Assembly: GCA_002388885.1 (NCBI GenBank)
Contig: DGNI01000095.1
Location: forward strand, 17,467-27,591
DNA length: 10,125 nt
Direction: 5' to 3'
From: Parvularculaceae bacterium UBA4496
GTDB lineage: Bacteria; Pseudomonadota; Alphaproteobacteria; Caulobacterales; Parvularculaceae
In this document: positions 1-6,489 of the stretch, one piece after another
Numbering within the stretch: position 1 is the stretch's first letter
Layout: the number at the start of each line of letters is the position of its first letter
Notes under the pieces: model-generated
The model's input: the letters and a program-made list of their open reading frames with translations, nothing else
Database searches by the model: none
Told to the model about the DNA's origin: nothing
Position numbers and translations under genes: made by a program

Positions 1-536
1 AGAAGGTCCAGTTGCTTTCGACAATTGCGCACGAGCCCGAGCTGTTGATCCTCGACGAGCCGTTTTCCGGTCTCGATCCGATCAACCAGCAAACCCTTGA
101 AACGCTGATCCGCGATCAGCGCGCGGCGGGCCGCACGATCATTTTCTCCACCCATGTGATGCAGCATGCCGAAAGGCTATGCGACCGGTTCCTGATCATT
201 GCCGGTGGCAAGAAACGGTTTGAGGGCACGCTATCGGAAGCGCGCGCCGATTACGGCAGCCGGATCCATCTGCGCACGACGGCGCCCGAAGCCGTGTTGA
301 AAGTCCTGCCGGGCGTTGCTTCAATCAGGGTCGAAGACGTATCCGGGGCGGAGACGACTTACGAGATTGAGCTTGATGACGGCGCCGATCCGCAGGCCTT
401 TTTAAACCGCTTGATGGAGGCGGGCGTTCCCGTCACGCGGTTCGAACAGGCGGGCGCCACGCTCCACGACATTTTCGTGGCGCTTGCGGGGGAAGAAGCC
501 GCGGCGCCGGCGCCGCGCATGGAGGCGGCGGAATGA
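1..536 (+). CDS. ABC transporter ATP-binding protein (NatA/YhaQ-like), 5'-truncated by the window edge
   Basis: This is the C-terminal 177 residues of the cytoplasmic ATPase of an ABC-2 type exporter; the reading frame is already open at base 3, so the true start lies outside the window. Visible from the left edge are KVQ, just after where the LSxGM signature should be, then Walker B (LLILDEP), the D-loop (SGLDP) and the H-loop histidine in STHVMQHAE. Walker A and the Q-loop are off the window. The last ~110 residues match the accessory C-terminal domain (DUF4162 type) common in NatA/YhaQ-like ATPases. The TTG at 12 is internal, not a start, because it falls inside the conserved nucleotide-binding domain. 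The gene overlaps the next by four bases (ATGA, 533-536), so the two are almost certainly cotranslated and form one transporter. The substrate cannot be read from the sequence; sodium or drug efflux is only the family precedent. Confidence 0.93.
   Translation, partial: KVQLLSTIAHEPELLILDEPFSGLDPINQQTLETLIRDQRAAGRTIIFSTHVMQHAERLCDRFLIIAGGKKRFEGTLSEARADYGSRIHLRTTAPEAVLKVLPGVASIRVEDVSGAETTYEIELDDGADPQAFLNRLMEAGVPVTRFEQAGATLHDIFVALAGEEAAAPAPRMEAAE
521..525 (+). promoter_or_regulatory. Ribosome binding site GGAGG for the permease gene
   Basis: A GGAGG sits inside the end of the ATPase gene, 7 bases before the ATG at 533. It fixes the permease start and supports translational coupling with the upstream gene. 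Confidence 0.75.
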
Positions 537-2098
537 GACAGGTATTCCTCATCGCCTGGCGCGAATACAAGCAATATGTTTTTTCGCGCGGCTTTTTGCT
601 GTTTGTCGTCATGTTTCCCGTCGGCCTTGTGGCGTTCAGCGCCGCCATGGGATTGATCGAACGGACAAAGCCCACCCGCGCATTCGTCGTTTACGATCAG
701 ACCGGCGTCTATGAGGACGATATCGACCGCGAGGTCGAGCGGCGTCATTTGCATGAATCTCTCGGCGCCTGGGACATGTATCTGCGCGTCAATGCACGCG
801 AAGGCGTTGTCAGTGATGATTTTCTGATCGGCGCGGTTGCGTCCGATGAAGAAAGCCCGATCCCGGCGCCGTTTGCACCTGATGAAGTCACCGACGCTAG
901 ATTGCGCGCTTTCAAGGAGGCGGGCGGTTTCGATGCGGCGCAAGCTGCAGCAAGGCCGTTCCTGAAAGACAACGCACCTGAATTCTCCAAGCCGCGTGCG
1001 CAGTTCGAACGCGTCGCGCTGCCACCCGATGTCGCATCGGCGTCAACGCTTTCTGAAGTAGAGGAACGTCTGCGCCCTTATTTGCTTGAGCAGGCGGGCG
1101 TTCGCCGCAGCGATGGGGAAGTCGGTAAATTGTTCGCTGCGATCCTGATCCCCGAAGGCTTCGGCGCAATGCCGGAGGCGCCGGCCGCGCAATATTGGAG
1201 TCGCAACCTCACTGACAATGCGCTTGAGGGCTTGATCGACACGGCGCTGGAGTCGGCGTTAAAGCGCGAAGCGATTACGGAACTCGGGCTGTCGCAAGCT
1301 GCGCTTGACGAGGTTTCCTCCATCACGGCGCCGTTTAACGCATTCAGGCCCGACCGCGAGGCGGAAGAAGCGCAGCTCGGTATGCAGGACCGGATCGAAA
1401 CCGCCATGCCAGCCGTCCTTACCTATATGCTTTTGGTTATAATTTTCGGCGTCGGCAATCTCTTGCTCACCAACACGATTGAGGAACGCTCCAACAAGAT
1501 TGTTGAAATTCTTCTGTCGTCTGTGACGGCGGGGCAATTGATGGCGGGCAAACTGACCGGCATTGCGGCCGTCGGCCTCACCATGCCCGCGATCTTTCTT
1601 GTGGGCGGCCTCGCGGCGTCGTTTGCAGGCGCGAGCGGTGAGGAAAACGTCATCGCGCTGGCGATCGGCTCGCTTTTTTCATCGCCGCTGTTGCTGATCT
1701 ACCTGTTCTACTTCTTCTGCGCCTATGTGATTTTCGCGATGATCTTTCTCGCCATCGGCGCCGTATCGAATTCGCTGCAGGACGCGCAATCCTATATGGG
1801 CCCCGTCATGCTGTTGGTCTTCGCGCCACTGCCGTTCATGATCCTGGTGTTTCAGAATCCGAACGGCTTTGTGGCGTCAGTGCTCACCTGGATACCGATT
1901 TATACGCCCTATGCGGTGATGATGCGCGCCGCCGCCGATCCGCCGTTGTGGGAAGTTTTGGGAGCCACGGCGCTGATGCTTGCCTTCGCCATTATCCTGA
2001 TGCGGTTCATGGGGCGTATCTTCCGCAACGCCATCTTGCAGTCATCGCCGCCGAAAGCGCGCGAGGTCTGGCGTCTGGCGCGGGCCAAAGGGGCGTAG
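533..2098 (+). CDS. ABC-2 type transporter permease (NatB/YhaP-like)
   Basis: This 521-residue inner-membrane permease is the partner of the ATPase that ends at 536. The layout is typical of the NatB/YhaP group: one membrane segment near the N-terminus (about residues 17-40), a long hydrophilic extracytoplasmic region (about 41-290), then a C-terminal membrane block with segments at about 293-313, 341-363, 385-411, 423-440, 446-464 and 473-490. Directly after the second segment comes EERSNKIVEILLSS (317-330), the amphipathic coupling-helix motif of ABC-2 permeases that contacts the ATPase. The ATG overlaps the upstream stop (ATGA) and has GGAGG 7 bases before it. The family exports small molecules or ions using ATP; nothing here identifies the cargo. 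The gene looks intact, and no obvious terminator follows it. The call is secure at family level only. Confidence 0.93.
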   Translation: MRQVFLIAWREYKQYVFSRGFLLFVVMFPVGLVAFSAAMGLIERTKPTRAFVVYDQTGVYEDDIDREVERRHLHESLGAWDMYLRVNAREGVVSDDFLIGAVASDEESPIPAPFAPDEVTDARLRAFKEAGGFDAAQAAARPFLKDNAPEFSKPRAQFERVALPPDVASASTLSEVEERLRPYLLEQAGVRRSDGEVGKLFAAILIPEGFGAMPEAPAAQYWSRNLTDNALEGLIDTALESALKREAITELGLSQAALDEVSSITAPFNAFRPDREAEEAQLGMQDRIETAMPAVLTYMLLVIIFGVGNLLLTNTIEERSNKIVEILLSSVTAGQLMAGKLTGIAAVGLTMPAIFLVGGLAASFAGASGEENVIALAIGSLFSSPLLLIYLFYFFCAYVIFAMIFLAIGAVSNSLQDAQSYMGPVMLLVFAPLPFMILVFQNPNGFVASVLTWIPIYTPYAVMMRAAADPPLWEVLGATALMLAFAIILMRFMGRIFRNAILQSSPPKAREVWRLARAKGA

Positions 2099-2213
2099 GA
2101 AAGAGTTCTGCATTTCGACATTCCGTTGAATTAGGCCCGTGGTCTTCAGCGGATTTCGATTTTCTCTTTTCGCCGGTCTGGTAAAGTGCCTCTTTCTTTT
2201 GATGGAGAGACCC

Positions 2214-2642
2214 ATGGCCAAAACCTACAAGGCCGCATGCGCCTGCGGCGCCGTCGAGGCGGAACTGACCGGCGCCCCGCTTGCGCAAATGTATTGTCAC
2301 TGTACCGATTGCCGCGCATGGTTGAACGCGCCCGTGCACGCGGCGACCGGCTGGCCGGAAGCGCAGGTGAAATTCGTCAAGGGCGCCGATAATGTGACTT
2401 TGTACAAGCGCACGGAAAAAAGCTGGCGCAAGTCATGCAAAACCTGCGGCGGCGCGGTGCTCGTGGAACATCCGCAGATCGGAGTCGTCGATGTTCTGGC
2501 GTCAAATATCCAAGGCTTTGAATTCGAGCCCGCATTTCACGTTTATTACGGCGAACGGATGATCAGCTTGAAAGACGGGCTGCCGAAATACGCCAACATG
2601 CCGAAAGAAATGGGCGGCGACGGCGAGCGGGTGCAGGAATAG
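2214..2642 (+). CDS. GFA/CENP-V-domain zinc protein (glutathione-dependent formaldehyde-activating enzyme family)
   Basis: This 142-residue protein has the full cysteine pattern of the GFA/CENP-V fold: CxC at 9 and 11, CxCxxC at 28, 30 and 33, and CxxC at 75 and 78, which together bind two zinc ions (one structural, one at the putative active site). The family is named for Gfa, reported to speed S-hydroxymethylglutathione formation, but most small members have no proven activity, so a role in formaldehyde or thiol chemistry is only inferred. The frame is open back to 2139, but the ATG at 2214 is preferred: GGAGA lies at 2204-2208 with 5-base spacing, the domain begins at residue 5, and the ATG at 2202 overlaps that ribosome binding site. 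It is probably cytosolic, since no signal peptide is present from this start. It converges on the next gene with only 16 bases between the two stops. Confidence 0.88.
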   Translation: MAKTYKAACACGAVEAELTGAPLAQMYCHCTDCRAWLNAPVHAATGWPEAQVKFVKGADNVTLYKRTEKSWRKSCKTCGGAVLVEHPQIGVVDVLASNIQGFEFEPAFHVYYGERMISLKDGLPKYANMPKEMGGDGERVQE

Positions 2643-2658
2643 AAGTGCGACGAACAGG

Positions 2659-2850
2659 CTAGTGTTCGCTGATATCCGCCTTGTAAATAAACTTCCGGTC
2701 ACAATAACCGCATTCGGCTTCGCCGTCTTCGAGCGAGTACCACACAATCGGATGACCGAGCGCGCCGCCCCCACCGTTGCAGGAGACGCGTCGCTTGTCC
2801 GTGTGAATGATTTCCGGATCTGGTGTTGGCGCTGGGGGTGATTCGCTCAT
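2659..2850 (-). CDS. Zinc-finger CHCC domain protein (NDUFS6-like, zf-CHCC)
   Basis: This small protein of 63 residues has a proline-rich N-terminus (about 1-20) followed by a compact CHCC finger: C24, H33, C47 and C50, in the contexts VSCNGGGGALGHP and ECGYCDRKF. This is the family signature of the zf-CHCC domain, widespread in alphaproteobacteria and homologous to the mitochondrial complex I subunit NDUFS6. Bacterial members are usually encoded alone, as here, outside any nuo operon. Association with complex I or iron-sulfur assembly is inference from the eukaryotic homologue. The ATG at 2850 gives the usual length; its ribosome binding site is weak. It is divergent from the YadG-like gene across 197 bases and convergent with the GFA gene. 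Confidence 0.9.
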   Translation of the reverse strand: MSESPPAPTPDPEIIHTDKRRVSCNGGGGALGHPIVWYSLEDGEAECGYCDRKFIYKADISEH

Positions 2851-2995
2851 GGCGTTTTACGTCTTCGTTCACGATTAAATGATCGCATTGCATTGCCGGT
2901 GACGGCGCGGCTCGTCAAGGGCGATGCGGCCTGAGGCATTAGCAAGGCTGTCGAAAAGCCCACAAAAACTTGTGAAAATGGACAGCGTCCGGCGG

Positions 2996-3024
2996 TTGAC
3001 CCATGTTCCCAGCGGCGCGATAAG
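2996..3024 (+). promoter_or_regulatory. Possible sigma-70-type promoter of the YadG-like gene
   Basis: TTGACC (2996-3001) and GATAAG (3019-3024) are separated by exactly 17 bases, matching five and four of six consensus positions. Transcription would start near 3031, leaving a very short leader before the AAGGA at 3034-3038. A 6-bp palindrome, AGCGGC/GCCGCT (3011-3016 and 3024-3029), straddles the -10 element and could be an operator or chance. Pattern match only. Confidence 0.35.
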
Positions 3025-3033
3025 CCGCTTCTC

Positions 3034-3038
3034 AAGGA
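3034..3038 (+). promoter_or_regulatory. Ribosome binding site AAGGA for the YadG-like gene
   Basis: AAGGA lies 9 bases before the ATG at 3048 and supports that start. Confidence 0.65.
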
Positions 3039-3047
3039 CAGGCTTAG

Positions 3048-3998
3048 ATGGATTTCAACCCCAATCAGGAATACGCCATCGCCGCGCGCGGCGTCAGAAA
3101 GACTTACCGCGCGTCCGGCAAGTCGCCGCCGAAAGAGGCGCTCAAGGGCATCGATATTTTCGTGAAGCGCGGGTCCATTTTCGGCCTGCTCGGTCCGAAC
3201 GGCGCAGGCAAGTCGACCTTCATCAATATTCTTTCGGGACTCGTGACCAAAACCGCAGGCGATGTTTCCGTCTGGGGATTCGACCTTGATGCGAACCCGC
3301 GTCAGGTGCGCGCGGCCCTCGGCGTCGTGCCGCAGGAAATCAACATGGAGGTGTTCTTCACGCCTCTTGAAGGGCTTGAGATTCAGGCCGGGCTCTACGG
3401 CGTGCCGAAATCGAAGCGCCGCTCCATGGAAATCCTGAAAGCCTTGGGGCTCGAAGATAAGGCCGACGCCTATGTGCGCAATCTTTCCGGCGGCATGAAG
3501 AGGCGCCTGCTTGTCGCGAAGGCCATGGTGCACTCGCCGCCGATTCTGATCCTCGATGAACCGACCGCCGGCGTCGATATCGAATTGCGCAAGCAGCTCT
3601 GGGAATATGTCATGGAGCTTCATGCGAACGGCGTGACGATTGTTCTGACCACGCACTATCTCGAAGAAGCACAGGAGCTTTGTGAGGAAATCGCCATCAT
3701 CCACAATGGCGAGGTGGTCGCCTGCGAGCCCACGGAAAAACTCGTTTCGTCGCTCGACCGCAAAACGCTGATGGTGACGCCGTCGGAAGAAATCGCGGCG
3801 ACGCCGGATCTCGGCGCATTTGAGGTGGAGATGAGGCCGGACGGAAGGCTCGCCATTCCCTATCAGCCGAGCCGGACGCAGGTCGCGGAAATTCTTGAAA
3901 AACTCTCCGGCGCGGGTGTCGGCGTGAAGGATTTATCCACAGTGGAATCGGATCTTGAGGACGTCTTCCTTGAGCTGACCTATCGCCAGCCCGCGTGA
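3048..3998 (+). CDS. yadG: ABC transporter ATP-binding protein, YadG-like, without an adjacent permease
   Basis: This 316-residue ABC ATPase has every canonical motif: Walker A (GPNGAGKS, 49-56), Q-loop (VVPQE, Q96), signature (LSGGMKRR, 146-153), Walker B with catalytic glutamate (LILDEP, E171), D-loop (AGVD) and H-loop (TTHYLEE, H203). The strings PQEIN, LSGGMKRRLLVAKAMVH, DEPTAGVDIELR and LTTHYLEEAQ closely follow E. coli YadG as I remember it, and the ~310-residue length agrees. A C-terminal accessory domain follows residue ~240. YadG-type ATPases normally have a six-helix ABC-2 permease (YadH) immediately downstream; here the next gene, 91 bases on, is an unrelated secreted VWA protein. 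The partner must be encoded elsewhere, or the ATPase may serve another permease. It is cytoplasmic and membrane-associated, with unknown cargo. The ATG is supported by AAGGA 9 bases upstream. Confidence 0.92.
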   Translation: MDFNPNQEYAIAARGVRKTYRASGKSPPKEALKGIDIFVKRGSIFGLLGPNGAGKSTFINILSGLVTKTAGDVSVWGFDLDANPRQVRAALGVVPQEINMEVFFTPLEGLEIQAGLYGVPKSKRRSMEILKALGLEDKADAYVRNLSGGMKRRLLVAKAMVHSPPILILDEPTAGVDIELRKQLWEYVMELHANGVTIVLTTHYLEEAQELCEEIAIIHNGEVVACEPTEKLVSSLDRKTLMVTPSEEIAATPDLGAFEVEMRPDGRLAIPYQPSRTQVAEILEKLSGAGVGVKDLSTVESDLEDVFLELTYRQPA

Positions 3999-4089
3999 AT
4001 ACGTCCACACAACCGGCGGCTGAAAAAAACCTTCCGAATGCGCCGAACCCCGGCTAGGCTGAGCGCCGCACGCCATAGAGGGGGAAGCC

Positions 4090-6321
4090 ATGGTTTTGCG
4101 CGCACTCGCCGCCATATTCGCATTTTTCGCATTCGCTCCGTCCGCCGCAGCGGAGGAAGGCGACTCTATTCTTGTGCTCGATGCATCGGGCTCCATGTGG
4201 GGTCAGATTGAGGGCGAGGCGAAAATCACCATCGCCAAGCGTGTGCTAGGCGACTTGCTGAAAGACTTGCCGGTGGAGCGCCGCCTCGGTCTCATCGCTT
4301 ACGGCCATAATCGTAAGGGCGACTGCGCTGACATTGAAGAACTCGCGGCCGTCGGCGCCGACCGCAGCGCCATCGCGAGCGCTGTTGAAGGGCTAAACCC
4401 CAAGGGTAAAACGCCGATGGCGGATTCGATCAAGCTCGCCGCCGATAAACTGAAGTATACGGAAGAAAAAGCGACGGTCATTCTCGTCAGCGACGGGATC
4501 GAAACTTGTGAGCCTGATCCGTGCGGAGTCGCCGCTGCGCTGGAAAAGGCCGGCGTAGATCTCACCGTGCATGTGGTCGGCTTTGACGTGACGGAAGAAA
4601 ATCAACAGGCGCAGCTTCGTTGCATAGCCGAGAACACCGGCGGCACGTTCGTTTCCGCCTCGAATGCGGGCGAGCTTGGCGACGCGCTTGAAGAAACCGT
4701 CGCCGCTGCGCCGGAAGTCGTCACCGAAACCAAAGTGCGGCTGCGCGCGACGGAGCTTGAAGGCGGGCTCGTCATTGAGGAAGGGCTGACATGGATTGTC
4801 GCCAGCCGGCCCGGCGGCGAAGAGGTTCTTCGCGAAGAAAATGCCGGCGTTTTTGACGCGGTGCTCGAACCCGGCGCCTATGACATTTCGGTTGAGCGTC
4901 CTTCCGACGGCCTTAAAGGCAATCAGGAAGCGGTGGTCATTCGTGAAAACTCCTGGAAGACCGTCACCTTTGCGCTGACCTTTCCGGTCGAAGCGACGGT
5001 GACGCCCGATCCTGCGGGCGAGGCCATGGCGGGAACCAACATATTGGTTCACTGGACCGGCCCGAACCGCCAAGGCGACTATGTCACGATCGTTGAAAAG
5101 GGCGCCGACAACGGCAAGTTCGGCTCATACGCCTACACCCGTCAGGGCGATCCGGCGGAACTGCGCATGCCGGTTGAGCCGGGCGAATATGAAATCCGTT
5201 ACATGCTCGGCCAGCCGATCCGTACGCTCGCGAGCGTTGACATAACTGCAACGCCCGCCGAAGCAACGCTGACGGCGCCCGATACGGTGATAAGCGGGGA
5301 AGAGATCACTGTTGATTTCACCGGCCCGCCTGCGGGATCAGGCGACTGGATCACGGTTGTGGAGCCCGATGCGCCGGACAATAAATTCACCGACTATCAC
5401 TACACAAAGCAAGGCAGTCCTGGCTCGCTGCGCATGCCGCTCGAAGCGGGCGATTATGAAATCCGTTTCGTACAGGGCGGGAAAAAGATACTCGCGCGAA
5501 AAGCCATAACGGTTACGGCGGCGCTCGCGACCATCAGCGGTCCTGAAACTGCGGTTGCCGGTGAAACGGTGAATGTGGATTTCACCGGACCAGAGCCTGC
5601 ATCAGGCGACTGGATTACGGTGACGAAACCTGACGACACGCCGAATATCTACAATGACTATCACTATACAAAATCCGGCAGTCCGGCGGATGTCCGCATG
5701 CCGCTTGAGCCCGGGACCTATGAGTTGCGTTTCGTGCAAGGCAACAAGAAAGTCATCGCCCGCCAGACAATAACAGTGACAGCGGCGACGGCGACATTGT
5801 CGGCGAAAGATACGGCGGTTGCCGGTGAAACCGTCAATGTCGACTTTACCGGACCGGCGCCGGGTTCCGGCGATTGGATCACGGTCACTGCGCCCGATGC
5901 CCCTGATAACAAGTACAACGACTATCACTATACGAAGTCGGGTAGTCCGGCGGATATTCGCATGCCGTTCGACGCCGGCGCGTATGAATTGCGTTTCGTG
6001 CAGGCGAACAAGAAAGTGCTCGCGCGCCGCCCGATCACGGTGACGCCGGCGACAGCCACGCTGAACGGCCCGTCAACCGCCGTTGCGGGGTCTGTCGTGA
6101 AGGTGGAATTTACAGGCCCACCGCCGGGCAATGGCGATTATATCGCAATCTCGAAAGTGGGATCGGATGACCGGAAATACGACAGTTACGCATACACGAA
6201 AGGCGGAAGTCCCGCCAATCTGCGTATTCCGAAAGAGCCGGGCGACTATGAGCTGCGCTTTATTCACGGCAACAAGAACGTGCTCGCCCGCGCGCCGATT
6301 ACGGTGACGCCGGCCGAGTAG
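4090..6321 (+). CDS. Secreted von Willebrand factor A domain protein with five C-terminal tandem repeats
   Basis: This 743-residue protein starts with a Sec signal peptide (residues 1-21, cleavage after SAAA). A von Willebrand A domain (about 25-205) keeps the whole metal-ion-dependent adhesion site: DASGS (D31, S33, S35), T108 in GKTPM and D135 in VSDGIE. Cysteines 79, 140, 145 and 178 could form disulfides. A beta-rich segment (about 214-301) leads to five repeats (302-391, 392-479, 480-567, 568-655, 656-743), each with the core GDWIT-x(n)-DYxYTK-xGSP-x(2)-LRMP-x(4)-YELRFV. No C-terminal anchor is present, so it is probably periplasmic or released. VWA domains of this type bind protein ligands through a divalent metal; the ligand is unknown. 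The start is chosen from the signal peptide and the purine-rich AGAGGGGGAAG (4077-4087). It may be monocistronic: 91 bases separate it from the upstream ATPase and a convergent gene follows. Confidence 0.92.
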   Translation: MVLRALAAIFAFFAFAPSAAAEEGDSILVLDASGSMWGQIEGEAKITIAKRVLGDLLKDLPVERRLGLIAYGHNRKGDCADIEELAAVGADRSAIASAVEGLNPKGKTPMADSIKLAADKLKYTEEKATVILVSDGIETCEPDPCGVAAALEKAGVDLTVHVVGFDVTEENQQAQLRCIAENTGGTFVSASNAGELGDALEETVAAAPEVVTETKVRLRATELEGGLVIEEGLTWIVASRPGGEEVLREENAGVFDAVLEPGAYDISVERPSDGLKGNQEAVVIRENSWKTVTFALTFPVEATVTPDPAGEAMAGTNILVHWTGPNRQGDYVTIVEKGADNGKFGSYAYTRQGDPAELRMPVEPGEYEIRYMLGQPIRTLASVDITATPAEATLTAPDTVISGEEITVDFTGPPAGSGDWITVVEPDAPDNKFTDYHYTKQGSPGSLRMPLEAGDYEIRFVQGGKKILARKAITVTAALATISGPETAVAGETVNVDFTGPEPASGDWITVTKPDDTPNIYNDYHYTKSGSPADVRMPLEPGTYELRFVQGNKKVIARQTITVTAATATLSAKDTAVAGETVNVDFTGPAPGSGDWITVTAPDAPDNKYNDYHYTKSGSPADIRMPFDAGAYELRFVQANKKVLARRPITVTPATATLNGPSTAVAGSVVKVEFTGPPPGNGDYIAISKVGSDDRKYDSYAYTKGGSPANLRIPKEPGDYELRFIHGNKNVLARAPITVTPAE
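4993..6318 (+). repeat. Five in-frame tandem repeats (90, 88, 88, 88, 88 codons) inside the VWA gene
   Basis: The units run 4993-5262, 5263-5526, 5527-5790, 5791-6054 and 6055-6318. The last four are exactly 264 bp with no indels, and the final one ends at the stop codon. Units 3 and 4 are most alike (shared AVAGETVNVDFTGP, DYHYTKSGSPAD, YELRFVQ), differing mainly at third codon positions; unit 1 is the most divergent. The alternating hydrophobic pattern, the xATLxxPxTAVAG opening and the ITVT closing strand suggest an Ig-like beta sandwich, which is inferred rather than seen. Synonymous divergence between units argues for old duplication kept under protein-level selection. Confidence 0.92.
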
Positions 6322-6357
6322 GTGCGATAACAACGCAACGCCGAGTGGACATTTACG

Positions 6358-6452
6358 CCTTCGCCCTTCAAGACGAAACTTTTCCTTCATCCTGAGGAGA
6401 TCCGAAGGCTCGTCTCGAAGGGCGAAGGAAAAGTTTCTCCTCAGGATGAAGG
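6358..6452. repeat. Composite palindromic repeat element between convergent genes
   Basis: Three segments each have an inverted partner: 6358-6376 with 6410-6428 (18 of 19 bases), 6375-6388 with 6424-6437 (14 of 14), and 6384-6400 with 6436-6452 (17 of 17). The partners occur in the same left-to-right order rather than nested, so the three possible stem-loops (loops of 33-35 bases) exclude one another. The core 6384-6428 resembles the dispersed CCTCAGGATGA/CGTCTCGAAGG elements common in alphaproteobacterial intergenic DNA, and the flanks are the two halves of an opposite-orientation copy. It sits between convergent stops at 6321 and 6490. A bidirectional terminator role is possible, but no uridine run follows the stems. 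Confidence 0.8.
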
Positions 6453-6489
6453 CTGTTGTGAGGCGCATAGCGAGTGATCGGGCGCGCCT

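Larger units (their letters stand above)
2851..3047. other. Divergent intergenic region (197 bp)
   Basis: This gap separates the minus-strand zinc-finger gene from the plus-strand YadG-like gene and should hold promoters for both. A plausible plus-strand promoter is listed separately. On the minus strand a TTGACG (complement of 2915-2920) is visible, but no convincing -10 lies at the right distance. No coding sequence is supported here. Confidence 0.6.

Noticed and set aside
2099..2213. Promoter for the GFA-family gene (TTGAAT near 2126, TAAAGT near 2182)
   Set aside because: No pair of hexamers has acceptable spacing and match, so no promoter is claimed.
2139..2213. N-terminal extension of the GFA protein resembling a hydrophobic leader
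   Set aside because: The ribosome binding site at 2204-2208 and the domain boundary favour the ATG at 2214; the upstream frame is probably untranslated leader.
2847..3704. Long open frame on the minus strand, 285 codons
   Set aside because: It is antisense to the YadG-like ATPase, whose motifs are complete, and its translation is rich in R, H and G without recognisable domains; this is a shadow of GC-rich codon bias.
3933..3941. Perfect DnaA-box consensus TTATCCACA
   Set aside because: It lies inside the conserved coding sequence of the YadG-like gene, and I saw no further boxes or AT-rich unwinding region around it, so an origin is not supported.
4393..5073. Minus-strand open frame of 226 codons
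   Set aside because: It is antisense to the VWA gene, with no recognisable domain or ribosome binding site.
6429..6452. Intrinsic terminator downstream of the VWA gene
   Set aside because: Stems are strong but are not followed by a run of T on either strand; only a possible terminator role is noted within the repeat entry.
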